Source of the DNA: Herbiconiux gentiana
GTDB taxonomy: Bacteria; Actinomycetota; Actinomycetes; Actinomycetales; Microbacteriaceae
Assembly (NCBI RefSeq): GCF_024978135.1
Contig: NZ_JANTEZ010000003.1
Span: 1 to 64,000, forward strand
DNA: 64,000 nucleotides
Direction of reading: 5' to 3'
Positions 20,749-28,582 of this stretch are shown in pieces; the first letter of the stretch is position 1; every line of letters begins with the position of its first letter. The notes under the pieces are model-generated. The model saw only the letters and a program-made list of their open reading frames with translations, had not been told where the DNA came from and ran no database searches. Position numbers and translations under genes: made by a program.

Positions 20749-21396
20749 TCAGCGGCGGAGCGAGGCGATCCAGTTCTGCAGCAGGCGGATGCCCGCGTCG
20801 CCCGACTTCTCGGGGTGGAACTGGGTGGCCGAGAGCGGGCCGTTCTCGACCGCCGCGATGAAGCGGCCGCCGTGGTCGGCCCAGGTGACCTGCGCCGGGC
20901 GGCGCTTGGGGTCGGGGTCGATGTGCCAGTCCTGCGCGGCGTAGGAGTGCACGAAGTAGAAGCGCTCGTCGCGGATGCCGTCGAAGAGCACGGACTCCTC
21001 GGGGGCGTCGACGGTGTTCCAGCCCATGTGCGGCACGACCTCGGCCTTCAGCGGCTCCACGACACCCGGCCACTCGCCGAGCCCCTCGGTGTCGACGCCG
21101 CGCTCGATGCCGTCGGCGAACATCACCTGCATGCCGACGCAGATGCCGAGCACGGGGCGCCCACCGGCGAGGCGGCGATCGATGACCTCTCCCCCGCGCA
21201 CGGCGGTGAGCTGGTCCATCACCGCGCTGAAGGCACCCACGCCCGGGACGAGGAGGCCGTCGGCGTCCATCGCCTTCTGCCGGTCGCCCGTGACGGTCAC
21301 GTCGGCTCCGGCGCGTTCGAGGGCCTTGGCCGCCGAGTGGATGTTCCCGCTGCCGTAGTCGAGCACGACGACGCCGGGGCGGCCCTTCGTGCTCAC
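20749..21396 (-). CDS. hisH: Imidazole glycerol phosphate synthase, glutaminase subunit
   Basis: Glutamine amidotransferase subunit that feeds ammonia to HisF. 215 residues: [22 protein letters not shown], the oxyanion/nucleophile region [12 protein letters not shown] with the catalytic cysteine, HMGWNTVD, and the His-Glu pair in [14 protein letters not shown]. The GTG start overlaps the hisB stop (GTGA). hisF is not in the window. Confidence 0.96.
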   Translation of the reverse strand: MSTKGRPGVVVLDYGSGNIHSAAKALERAGADVTVTGDRQKAMDADGLLVPGVGAFSAVMDQLTAVRGGEVIDRRLAGGRPVLGICVGMQVMFADGIERGVDTEGLGEWPGVVEPLKAEVVPHMGWNTVDAPEESVLFDGIRDERFYFVHSYAAQDWHIDPDPKRRPAQVTWADHGGRFIAAVENGPLSATQFHPEKSGDAGIRLLQNWIASLRR

Positions 21397-21998
21397 AGCG
21401 CGCCCTTCGTCGAGGGGATGCCCTGGACGAGCGGGTCGAGGGCCTTGGCCTGGCGGAACGCGCGGGCGAAGGCCTTGAACTCGGCCTCGGCGATGTGGTG
21501 CGGGTCGCGCCCGCCGAGCACGGTGACGTGCACGGTGAGTCCCGCGTTGAACGTGATGGCCTCGAAGACGTGGCGCACCATGGAGCCGGTGAAGTGACCG
21601 CCGATGAGGTGGTACTCGAAGCCGGCCGGCTCGCCGGAGTGCACCAGGAACGGTCGGCCCGAGATGTCGACGACGGCCTGCACGAGGGCCTCGTCGAGCG
21701 GCACGAGGGCGTCGCCGAAGCGCGAGATTCCGGCCTTGTCGCCGAGTGCCTGGCGGATGGCCTGGCCGAGCAGGATGCCCGTGTCCTCCACCGTGTGGTG
21801 GACGTCGATGTGGGTGTCGCCCGTGGCGCGCACCGTGAGGTCGGTGAGGGAGTGCTTCGCGAAGGCGGTGAGCAGGTGGTCGTAGAACGGCACCGAGGTC
21901 TGGATGTCGGAGACGCCGGTGCCGTCGAGGTCGAGCGAGAGCTCGATCGAGGACTCGCTCGTCTCGCGCTGCAGGCGGGCGGTGCGGGGTGCGGTCAT
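21393..21998 (-). CDS. hisB: Imidazoleglycerol-phosphate dehydratase
   Basis: Mn-dependent dehydratase of histidine synthesis; monofunctional 201-residue form. Metal-binding repeats [13 protein letters not shown] and the second HH motif ([16 protein letters not shown]) are present, with [19 protein letters not shown] at 21998; TACGAT lies 7 nt upstream, so a second, leaderless start of transcription inside the his cluster is possible. hisC ends 73 bp upstream. Confidence 0.96.
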   Translation of the reverse strand: MTAPRTARLQRETSESSIELSLDLDGTGVSDIQTSVPFYDHLLTAFAKHSLTDLTVRATGDTHIDVHHTVEDTGILLGQAIRQALGDKAGISRFGDALVPLDEALVQAVVDISGRPFLVHSGEPAGFEYHLIGGHFTGSMVRHVFEAITFNAGLTVHVTVLGGRDPHHIAEAEFKAFARAFRQAKALDPLVQGIPSTKGAL

Positions 21999-22005
21999 AC
22001 CCTCT

Positions 22006-22011
22006 ATCGTA
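22006..22011 (-). promoter_or_regulatory. Possible internal -10 element before hisB
   Basis: TACGAT on the minus strand, 7 nt before the hisB ATG, in the 73-bp hisC-hisB gap. Spacing resembles the other leaderless candidates in this window. Confidence 0.3.
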
Positions 22012-22071
22012 CCGAGGTGGCCGCGGGGCCGGGCCCGCTCGGGCTCGCGCCCCTGCCGGCCCCCTCGTGGG

Positions 22072-23172
22072 TCAGGCCCGGGGCGGGGTGAGCTCGCGCA
22101 TCGCATCGAGGAACGCCGTGGTCTCGGCCGAGGTGCCGGCGCTCACCCGCAGGTGTCCCGGGATGCTCAGGTTGCGGATGATGATGCCGCGGTCGAGCAG
22201 CTGCTGCCAGAGCGTCTCGGGGTCGTCGACGCCGCCGAAGAGCACGAAGTTCGCCGCCGTCGGCCAGGGCGAGTAGCCGAGCTCGCCGAGCTCGGCGACC
22301 ATGCGGTCGCGCTGCGCCTTGATGTCGTCGACCATGGCGAGCATCTCGGGGGCGTGCGCGAGCGCGGCGACGGCGGCCGCCTGGGTCAGCGCCGACAGAT
22401 GGTAGGGCAGGCGGACGAGTCGCAGCGCATCCGTCACCGCTGGGTCGGCGGCCAGGTAGCCGAGGCGGGCGCCCGCGAAGGCGAAGGCCTTGCTCATGGT
22501 GCGGGAGACGATCAGGCGGGGGCGGCCCTCGAGCAGGGAGAGCGCGGTGGGCTCGCCGGCCGGGGCGAACTCGGCGTAGGCCTCGTCGACCACGACGATG
22601 CCGTCGAAGGCGTCGTAGGCCGCGCGGATGGTGTCGAGGCCGAGGGCAGTGCCGGTGGGGTTGTTGGGGGCGCAGAAGAAGACGATGTCGGGGGTGGTCT
22701 TCTGGATCCACTCGACCGCCGTGGAGGGCGAGATGAGGAAGCCCGGGTCGCGGTCGCCCGCGATCCAGTCGGTGCCGGTGCCCTTGGCGATGATGGAGTG
22801 CATCGAGTACGTGGGCGGGAAGCCGAGCACGGAGCGGCCGGGGCCGCCGAAGGCCATGAGGATCTGCTGCAGGATCTCGTTGGAGCCGTTCGCCGCCCAG
22901 ATGTGCTCGCGGGTGATGCCCGAGCCCGGCTCGGTGCCCTCGAGGTAGCCGGCGAGGGACTCACGGAGGGCGGTGAACTCGCGGTCGGGGTAGCGGTTGA
23001 CCGTGATGAGCTCGCGGGCGATCGACTCGATGATGTCGCGGGCGACGTCTTCGGGGATCGGGTGGGTGTTCTCGTTGACGTTCAGCTCGACCGGCAGGTG
23101 CAGGTGCGGGGCGCCGTACGGCTCGAGACCGCGGAGGTCGTCGCGGATGGGCAGCTCGTCGAGGGAGGTCAC
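22072..23172 (-). CDS. hisC: Histidinol-phosphate aminotransferase
   Basis: PLP class II aminotransferase, 366 residues. Landmarks are [13 protein letters not shown], the phosphate-binding loop [42 protein letters not shown], and [18 protein letters not shown] with the PLP lysine. Start GTG (23172) with TAGAAT exactly 6 nt upstream and no Shine-Dalgarno. First gene of hisC-hisB-hisH-priA. Confidence 0.95.
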   Translation of the reverse strand: MTSLDELPIRDDLRGLEPYGAPHLHLPVELNVNENTHPIPEDVARDIIESIARELITVNRYPDREFTALRESLAGYLEGTEPGSGITREHIWAANGSNEILQQILMAFGGPGRSVLGFPPTYSMHSIIAKGTGTDWIAGDRDPGFLISPSTAVEWIQKTTPDIVFFCAPNNPTGTALGLDTIRAAYDAFDGIVVVDEAYAEFAPAGEPTALSLLEGRPRLIVSRTMSKAFAFAGARLGYLAADPAVTDALRLVRLPYHLSALTQAAAVAALAHAPEMLAMVDDIKAQRDRMVAELGELGYSPWPTAANFVLFGGVDDPETLWQQLLDRGIIIRNLSIPGHLRVSAGTSAETTAFLDAMRELTPPRA

Positions 23173-23178
23173 CCCGGA

Positions 23179-23184
23179 ATTCTA
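23179..23184 (-). promoter_or_regulatory. Putative -10 element of the his cluster
   Basis: TAGAAT-N6-GTG on the minus strand; a close match to a -10 box placed so that the mRNA would begin at the hisC start codon. Confidence 0.5.
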
Positions 23185-23227
23185 CCGATCCGGCACCGGG
23201 GCATCGCCCTGCGCGGCGTGGTCGCTG

Positions 23228-23578
23228 CTAGTCGGCGATGTCGGCCGGGACGGCGATGCGCTGGCCCGGCTGCACCGAGGAGGTGGGCAGCTGGTTGAGG
23301 CTGCGGATCTCGGCGATGACGTCGCGCGGGTCGGACTCGGGTGCGATCGTCTCGGCGATGCTCCAGAGCGACTGGCCGGCCTGCACCGTCAGGTAGTCGA
23401 ACTCGGTGGTGACCGAGGAGCCCGTGGCGACCGCCGAGCCACCCGCGGCGAGGGCCGCGACGCTGAGCGCGGCGACGATCGGTGCGGCGACCACGGCAGC
23501 GAGGACCTTGCGGCCCCGCGCGGTGATGCGCAGGTGGGTGCTGGGGGTGGTGCTCACGTTCGCTGCTGCGATGCTCAT
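23228..23578 (-). CDS. LysM-domain protein, probable SOS cell-division inhibitor (YneA/DivS/ChiZ type)
   Basis: 116-residue membrane protein. N-terminal cytoplasmic basic segment (STHLRITARGRK), one membrane helix at about 30-50 (VLAAVVAAPIVAALSVAALAAGG), then an external LysM domain (YLTVQAGQSLWSIAETIAPESDPRDVIAEIRSLNQL...LQPGQRIAVP-like). It is divergent from lexA across a 224-bp region with LexA-like sites, as yneA (Bacillus), divS (Corynebacterium) and chiZ (Mycobacterium) are. AGGAGG lies 4 nt before the ATG. Function as a damage-induced division inhibitor is inferred from context and architecture. Confidence 0.85.
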   Translation of the reverse strand: MSIAAANVSTTPSTHLRITARGRKVLAAVVAAPIVAALSVAALAAGGSAVATGSSVTTEFDYLTVQAGQSLWSIAETIAPESDPRDVIAEIRSLNQLPTSSVQPGQRIAVPADIAD

Positions 23579-23625
23579 GATTCCTCCTGAGGGTTCGCAC
23601 CGACGGTCGGCCGGGACCGCCGGTG

Positions 23626-23664
23626 CGAAGTTATGTTCCGAATCTATATTCGAATCTGGTTCCG
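23626..23664. promoter_or_regulatory. Three tandem LexA-box-like sites
   Basis: Three palindromic CGAAN-N4-NTTCN sites follow one another at 12-13 bp: CGAAG-TTAT-GTTCC (23626-23639), CGAAT-CTAT-ATTCG (23639-23652) and CGAAT-CTGG-TTCCG (23651-23664). The actinobacterial/Gram-positive SOS box is CGAAC-N4-GTTCG. They lie between the divergent LysM gene and lexA and could control both. Confidence 0.65.
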
Positions 23665-23802
23665 GTCAAGTGGCGATCTTCACCGGAATCGGCGACACAC
23701 TCGAACACAGATGCGTTTTCGAGCAGTTCTCGGATACAGTTTCGATCGACAGCTGAATCACATCACCAACCACCGACATCGGTGGAGGAAGCGCAGGCGA
23801 AC

Positions 23803-24477
23803 GTGGCGAACGACACCGGCCGCACCAGACGGCGCAAGAGTCTGAGCGACAAGCAGCTCGCCATCCTCGACGTCATCCAGCGCTCGGTGGTGTCGCGGGG
23901 CTACCCGCCGAGCATGCGCGAGATCGGCGACGCCGTGGGCCTCGCCTCCCTCTCGAGCGTCACCCACCAGCTCAACCAGCTCGAGCTCTCGGGCTACCTC
24001 CGGCGCGACCCGAACCGGCCGCGCGCGATGGAGGTGCTCATCGACGTGCCGTCGCTCGACGACTCGCCGTCACCCGACGCCGACTCCGCTCCCCCCGTGG
24101 GCGATGCCACCCTGGTGCCGCTGGTCGGCCGCATCGCCGCGGGCATCCCGATCACGGCCGAGCAGCAGGTCGACGAGGTGTTCCCCCTCCCCCGCCAGCT
24201 GGTGGGCAACGGCGACCTCTTCATGCTGAAGGTCGTCGGCGAGTCGATGATCGACGCGGCCATCTGCGACGGCGACTGGGTCGTGATCCGCCAGCAGAAC
24301 ACGGCCGAGAACGGCGACATCGTGGCGGCCATGCTCGACGAGGAGGCCACCGTGAAGGTCTTCCGCCAGCGCGACGGCCACACCTGGCTGCTCCCCCGCA
24401 ACAGCAACTTCGAGCCCATCCTCGGCGACTACGCCACGGTGCTCGGCAAGGTCGTCGCGGTCCTCCGCACCGTCTGA
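23803..24477 (+). CDS. lexA: SOS repressor LexA
   Basis: Transcriptional repressor of DNA-damage genes that cleaves itself when RecA filaments form. About 224 residues: winged helix ([48 protein letters not shown]), acidic linker, and S24 peptidase domain. The cleavage site is Ala113-Gly114 in RIAAGIPI, catalytic Ser148 in GESMID and Lys185 in ATVKVF. Start taken as GTG at 23803, with GGAGGAA 12 nt upstream; a GTG seven codons earlier is an alternative. LexA-like sites upstream indicate autoregulation. Confidence 0.96.
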   Translation: MANDTGRTRRRKSLSDKQLAILDVIQRSVVSRGYPPSMREIGDAVGLASLSSVTHQLNQLELSGYLRRDPNRPRAMEVLIDVPSLDDSPSPDADSAPPVGDATLVPLVGRIAAGIPITAEQQVDEVFPLPRQLVGNGDLFMLKVVGESMIDAAICDGDWVVIRQQNTAENGDIVAAMLDEEATVKVFRQRDGHTWLLPRNSNFEPILGDYATVLGKVVAVLRTV

Positions 24478-24500
24478 CCTCTCGTGAGGTAGGCGCGTAG

Positions 24501-24506
24501 TAAGCT
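24501..24506 (+). promoter_or_regulatory. Putative -10 element of the ORF after lexA
   Basis: TAAGCT-N6-ATG; predicts leaderless transcription of the gene starting at 24513, separate from lexA. Confidence 0.4.
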
Positions 24507-24512
24507 TTCCTC

Positions 24513-24935
24513 ATGAACGCGCGATTGTCCGCTCAGCTTCGGACGGGCGGCTCGGTCGTCCATTCCCTGCAGAGCGAGGTGGTGCTCGTCACCGCCGCGA
24601 GGCGTGGCGTGCTGTCCGCCGAGATGATCGAGTGCTGCCGCGGCGTGGTAACCGAGACGTGTGAGGGTTTCGGCGCCCGTGCGAGTCAGTTCGACGGTGC
24701 CGCTGACGCCATCCGCTTCGCCGTCGACCACCCGGTCTGGGTCTCGCTCGACCGGCTGGTGCAGACGGTGCGCGCCGCGACGAGCCGCGAGCTGGTGCGC
24801 CGATTCGATACGGCCGTCACCGCCGTGCTCTGGCACGGCAGCGTCTGGTCGTCGTCGGAGTTCATCGCGACCGTCACCTGTACCCCCGGCGCCGCCGACG
24901 ACTTCCTCCGCAATCAGCGCCGCGGAAACTCGTGA
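24513..24935 (+). CDS. Conserved-looking protein of unknown function
   Basis: 140 residues, starting MNARLSAQLRTGGSVVHSLQSEVVLVTAARRGVL. Most codons end in G or C, as in neighbouring genes, so it is very probably translated. No signal peptide or membrane helix; predicted mixed alpha/beta with cysteines at 43, 44, 52 and near 126. The segment VVTETCEGFGARASQFDGAADAIRFAVDHPVWVSLDRLVQTVRAA has no family I recognise. It starts 35 bp after lexA on the same strand; a TAAGCT box 6 nt before the ATG suggests its own promoter, though co-transcription with lexA is possible. Confidence 0.7.
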   Translation: MNARLSAQLRTGGSVVHSLQSEVVLVTAARRGVLSAEMIECCRGVVTETCEGFGARASQFDGAADAIRFAVDHPVWVSLDRLVQTVRAATSRELVRRFDTAVTAVLWHGSVWSSSEFIATVTCTPGAADDFLRNQRRGNS

Positions 24936-24962
24936 CCCGCAGGCGCCCCCGTCCCTCCTGCG

Positions 24963-25018
24963 CGAGTGGGCATCTCTGGCGCCGAAACCGGGAGGGTGGC
25001 GCCGAAAGTGACCACTCG
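24963..25018. repeat. 56-bp palindromic intergenic element beyond metE
   Basis: CGAGTGG (24963-24969) and CCACTCG (25012-25018) enclose two direct copies of TGGCGCCGAAA (24977-24987, 24997-25007), each containing the palindrome GGCGCC. It lies just downstream of metE and of the unknown ORF, which converge here. It could be a bidirectional terminator or a REP/MITE-type element. Confidence 0.6.
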
Positions 25019-25035
25019 GCGTGAGCGGAGGAGGG

Positions 25036-27360
25036 TCAGGCGGGGGTGGCGACGCGGGTGCGGACGCGGTTCGTGGCCTCGATGACGTTCTTGAGGGACT
25101 CGACGGTCTCGTCGTAGCCGCGGGTCTTGAGGCCGCAGTCGGGGTTGACCCAGAGCTGGCGCTCGGGCACCGCACTCAGTGCCTTCTCGAGCAGTTCCGT
25201 GACCTCGTCGACGCTCGGCACGCGCGGCGAGTGGATGTCGTAGACGCCCGGGCCGACTCCGTGGTCGAAGCCCGAGGACTCGATGTCGTGCACGACGTCC
25301 ATGCGCGAGCGCGCCGCCTCGATCGACGTCACGTCGGCATCGAGCTCGCGGATCGCGTCGATGACGACGCCGAACTCCGAGTAGCAGAGGTGCGTGTGGA
25401 TCTGCGTCTCCGACCGCACACCGGCGGTCGCCAGCTTGAACGACCCGACCGACCAGTCGAGGTACGAGGGCTGGTCCCGCTGCTTCAACGGCAGCAGCTC
25501 CCGCAGCGCCGGCTCGTCGACCTGCACGATGCCGATGCCGGCCGCCTCGAGGTCGGCGATCTCGTCGCGGAGCGCGAATGCCACCTGCCGCGCGGTCTCC
25601 CCCAGCGGCTGGTCGTCGCGCACGAACGACCAGGCGAGGATCGTCACCGGCCCGGTCAGCATGCCCTTGACGGGCTTCGGGGTGAGCGACTGCGTGTACA
25701 CCGACCAGTCCACCGTGATCGGCGCCGGCCGAGAGACGTCGCCCCAGAGGATCGACGGTCGCGTACAGCGGCTGCCGTAGGACTGCACCCAGCCGTTCTC
25801 GGTCACCGCGAAGCCGTCGAGGTTCTCGGCGAAGTACTGCACCATGTCGTTCCGCTCCGGCTCGCCGTGCACGAGCACGTCGAGGCCGATCTCCTCCTGC
25901 AGTTCCACGACGCGGCGGATCTCGGCACGCATCAGCTCGGTGTACTCCTCCGCACTCAGCTCGCCCTTGACGAAGCGGGCGCGGGCGCGGCGGATGTCGC
26001 CGGTCTGCGGGAACGAGCCGATCGTCGTGGTGGGCAGGAACGGGAGGCCGAGGGCCGCCTCCTGGGCTTCGAGTCGATCCGCGTAGGCCGCGCGGGCGAA
26101 GTCGCCCTCGGTCAGCGCCGCCTCGCGGAGGCGCACGTCGCCGTCGCGGACGCCCGGTGCCGCCAGACGGTCGGCGAGAGCATCCGTCGCCGCGTCGAGC
26201 TCGGACTGGATGGCCACCCGCCCGCCGCTCAGACCGTGCGCCAGGGTGGCGATCTGCTGCACCTTCTGGTCGGCGAAGGCGAGCCAGGAGACCAGGCGCG
26301 GGTCGAGCTTGGACTCGTCGGTGACGTCGTGCGGCAGGTGCTGCAGCGAGGTCGACGAGGAGACCGAGACGTTGAAGGTGAGGGTGCCGAGGGCCTCGAG
26401 CTTGTCGTAGGCGGCGGCGAGGTCGCCGCGCCAGATGTTGTGGCCGTCGACGACACCGCCGACGAGAACGGTCTCGCCGAGGTGCTCGACGTGTGTCGGG
26501 AGCGAACCCCGCACGAGATCGAGGCCGATCGCCTCGACACCCGAGTCGACGAGCACCGGCAGGGCGTCGTCGAGGCTGTTGTAGGCGGCGGCCACGAAGA
26601 TCGAGGGGCGCTCCCCCGCGGTGAGTGCGGCATAGGCGAGGCGGGTCGCCTCGAGCGTGGTCGCGCGGTCGACGTCGATGCTCTCGCTGACGAGGGCGGA
26701 CTCGTCGAGCTGCACCCACTCGGCCCCCGCATCCGCCAGCTTCGCGAGCAGCTCGGCGTACACCGGCAGCAGCTCCTCGAGGCGGTCGAGCGGCCGGAAG
26801 CCCTCGGGGGCGTCGTCGCTCGGCTTGCTGAGGAGCAGCAGCGTGACCGGCCCGACGATCGACGGGCGGGTGAGGTAGCCTTCGGCCTTCGCCTCGAGGA
26901 ACTCGTCGAGCAGGCGGTCGCTCGCCAGCGAGAACACGGTGGACGGGCCGATCTCGGGCACGAGGTAGTGGTAGTTCGTGTCGAACCACTTCGTCATCTC
27001 GAGCGGGGCCCGGGCGCCCTCGCCGCGCGCCACCGTGAAGTAGCCGGCGAGGTCGATGCGTCCGTCGTCGCCCACGAGGTCGGCGAAGCGGGTCGGGATC
27101 GCCCCGACCGTCACGGCCGCGTCGAGCACCTGGTCGTAGAACGAGAAGCTCTCGGGGATCGAGGAGTCGCTCTGTCCGAGGCCGAGCTCGACGAGGCGGG
27201 CCCGCGTGGCCGAGCGCAGCCCGGCGGCCGTGGTCTCGAGCTCGGCGGCGTCGATGCGGCCGGCCCAGAAGGCCTCCACCGCCTTCTTGAGTTCACGCCG
27301 GCGCCCGATGCGGGGGTAGCCGAGGATGGTGCCGGCGGGGAACGAGGTCTGATTCGTCAT
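25036..27360 (-). CDS. metE: Cobalamin-independent methionine synthase
   Basis: Transfers a methyl group from methyltetrahydropteroyl-polyglutamate to homocysteine. 774 residues: N-terminal barrel from MTNQTSFPAGTILGYPRIGRRRELKKAVEAFWAG and C-terminal catalytic barrel with LPTTTIGSFPQTGDIRRAR, VLVHGEPERNDMVQYF, HTHLCYSEF and WVNPDCGLKTRG, which supply zinc and substrate ligands. The ATG overlaps the metF stop (ATGA). Full length; no cobalamin riboswitch is visible upstream of the pair. Confidence 0.97.
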   Translation of the reverse strand: MTNQTSFPAGTILGYPRIGRRRELKKAVEAFWAGRIDAAELETTAAGLRSATRARLVELGLGQSDSSIPESFSFYDQVLDAAVTVGAIPTRFADLVGDDGRIDLAGYFTVARGEGARAPLEMTKWFDTNYHYLVPEIGPSTVFSLASDRLLDEFLEAKAEGYLTRPSIVGPVTLLLLSKPSDDAPEGFRPLDRLEELLPVYAELLAKLADAGAEWVQLDESALVSESIDVDRATTLEATRLAYAALTAGERPSIFVAAAYNSLDDALPVLVDSGVEAIGLDLVRGSLPTHVEHLGETVLVGGVVDGHNIWRGDLAAAYDKLEALGTLTFNVSVSSSTSLQHLPHDVTDESKLDPRLVSWLAFADQKVQQIATLAHGLSGGRVAIQSELDAATDALADRLAAPGVRDGDVRLREAALTEGDFARAAYADRLEAQEAALGLPFLPTTTIGSFPQTGDIRRARARFVKGELSAEEYTELMRAEIRRVVELQEEIGLDVLVHGEPERNDMVQYFAENLDGFAVTENGWVQSYGSRCTRPSILWGDVSRPAPITVDWSVYTQSLTPKPVKGMLTGPVTILAWSFVRDDQPLGETARQVAFALRDEIADLEAAGIGIVQVDEPALRELLPLKQRDQPSYLDWSVGSFKLATAGVRSETQIHTHLCYSEFGVVIDAIRELDADVTSIEAARSRMDVVHDIESSGFDHGVGPGVYDIHSPRVPSVDEVTELLEKALSAVPERQLWVNPDCGLKTRGYDETVESLKNVIEATNRVRTRVATPA

Positions 27361-28289
27361 GCGTATTCCTTGATCGAGGGTGAGACGAGGCCGCATTCGC
27401 GGAGCACCCCGAGGGCGGCCTCGTGCTGGTTGAACGTGTAGAGGTGGAGCGAGGGGGCGCCGCCCGCGAGAACGGCACGGGCGAGGCGGGTGGCGTGCTC
27501 GACGCCGATCTCGCGGCGGGCGAGCTCGTCGGGAGCGTCTTCGAGACCGGTGAGCAGAGCGGTGGGCACGGTCTCGCCCGAGAGCTCGGCCACCCGGCGC
27601 AGGCGTGCCGCGCTGGTGACCGGCATGATGCCCGGGATGATCGGCATCGTCACCCCCGCCGACCGCGCCCGGGCGACGAACCCGAGGTAGTCGTCGGCCT
27701 CGAAGAAGAGCTGGGTGACCGCGAAGTCGGCCCCGGCCACCTGCTTGGCCAGCAGGGCGTCGACGTCGTCGAAACCCGAGCGGTTGCGCGGATGCCCGTT
27801 CGGGAAGGCCGCGACCGAGACCTCGAGCTTCTGCCGCTTGGGCTCCACGCGGCTCGTCCCGGGCAGCCCCGGGAGTCCGACCTCGGTGTACGGCACCCGT
27901 TCGGCCTGCACCCGGTGGATCAGCTGGACCAGCTCGCTGGCGCTGGCCAGGTCGCCCAGCTCGATCTCGTCCTCGGGCACCCCGGCCGGCGGATCGCCCC
28001 GCAGGGCGAGGAAGCTGGTCACCCCCGCCTCGATGAACTCGCGGATGACGACGGCCGCCTGCGCGTGCGAGTTGCCGACGCAGGTGAGGTGGGCCAGCGC
28101 CCGCGCCGAGGTGGTGCGGTGGATGTGGCGCAGCAGGTCGAGCGAGGAGTCGCGGCTCGTGCCGTTCGCTCCGTAGGTGACCGAGATGAACTGCGGGCCC
28201 ACCGCGGCGAGTTCGCGAACGGTCGCCCGCACCGCCACGGCCGACGCCTCGGAGCGCGGCGGGAACAGTTCGAACGAGAACCCGGTCAT
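27357..28289 (-). CDS. metF: 5,10-methylenetetrahydrofolate reductase
   Basis: FAD-dependent TIM-barrel enzyme that makes 5-methyltetrahydrofolate, the methyl source for MetE. 310 residues: FSFELFPPRSEASAVAV, FISVTYGANGTSRDSSLDL, LAHLTCVGNS, FLALRGDPP, GADFAVTQLFFEADDYL and PIIPGIMPVTS are all family motifs. The ATG overlaps the stop of a 25-codon upstream reading frame, and GGAGGGAG precedes it. Co-translated with metE. Confidence 0.96.
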   Translation of the reverse strand: MTGFSFELFPPRSEASAVAVRATVRELAAVGPQFISVTYGANGTSRDSSLDLLRHIHRTTSARALAHLTCVGNSHAQAAVVIREFIEAGVTSFLALRGDPPAGVPEDEIELGDLASASELVQLIHRVQAERVPYTEVGLPGLPGTSRVEPKRQKLEVSVAAFPNGHPRNRSGFDDVDALLAKQVAGADFAVTQLFFEADDYLGFVARARSAGVTMPIIPGIMPVTSAARLRRVAELSGETVPTALLTGLEDAPDELARREIGVEHATRLARAVLAGGAPSLHLYTFNQHEAALGVLRECGLVSPSIKEYA

Positions 28290-28363
28290 CTACTCTCTCC
28301 CTCCGTTCGCACGCACGACTGACGGCGATCGCGGGCGGGTGCCGGGCTCGGCTGTCGCACCAT
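28286..28363 (-). CDS. Possible leader peptide upstream of metF
   Basis: A 25-codon frame, MVRQPSPAPARDRRQSCVRTEGESR, whose TGA overlaps the metF ATG. It has a single cysteine codon and would be translationally coupled to metF. Small upstream ORFs with cysteine codons control sulfur amino acid genes in other actinobacteria. Evidence here is position only; codon bias is not decisive (17 of 25 codons end in G or C). Confidence 0.35.
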   Translation of the reverse strand: MVRQPSPAPARDRRQSCVRTEGESR

Positions 28364-28495
28364 GAGCCACGCGGTGCGGCTGACGATGGGTCGACTCTAG
28401 GAGAGGCGCGGAGCCGCAGGAAGCGTTGTGACGCACTATGACGACGGATGCCCGGACACGCGCATGCCCGGGAACGACGGATGCGCAGGAACGAC

Positions 28496-28529
28496 GGATG
28501 CCCCGGGCCGCGGTGGGCCCGGGGCATCC
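28496..28529 (-). terminator. Hairpin downstream of hflX
   Basis: Perfect 14-bp stem: GGATGCCCCGGGCC (28496-28509) pairs with GGCCCGGGGCATCC (28516-28529) around a 6-base loop. It lies 54 bp beyond the hflX stop. No T tract follows, as is common for GC-rich actinobacterial terminators. It could also shield the upstream region of metF from hflX transcription. Confidence 0.7.
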
Positions 28530-28582
28530 GGCAGCGGGCATCCGCTGTTCGTCGAGATCTCAGCGACCCCACGGTGTTCGCG

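Noticed and set aside
24477-24490. ACCTC-TCGT-GAGGT stem directly after the lexA stop
   Set aside because: A 5-bp stem overlapping the stop codon without T tract is too weak to be called a terminator.
28290-28582. SAM or cobalamin riboswitch before metF-metE
   Set aside because: No conserved riboswitch core (kink-turn, GGCAACC-type or B12-box sequence) was seen. The region holds the possible leader peptide, a probable promoter, and the hflX terminator.
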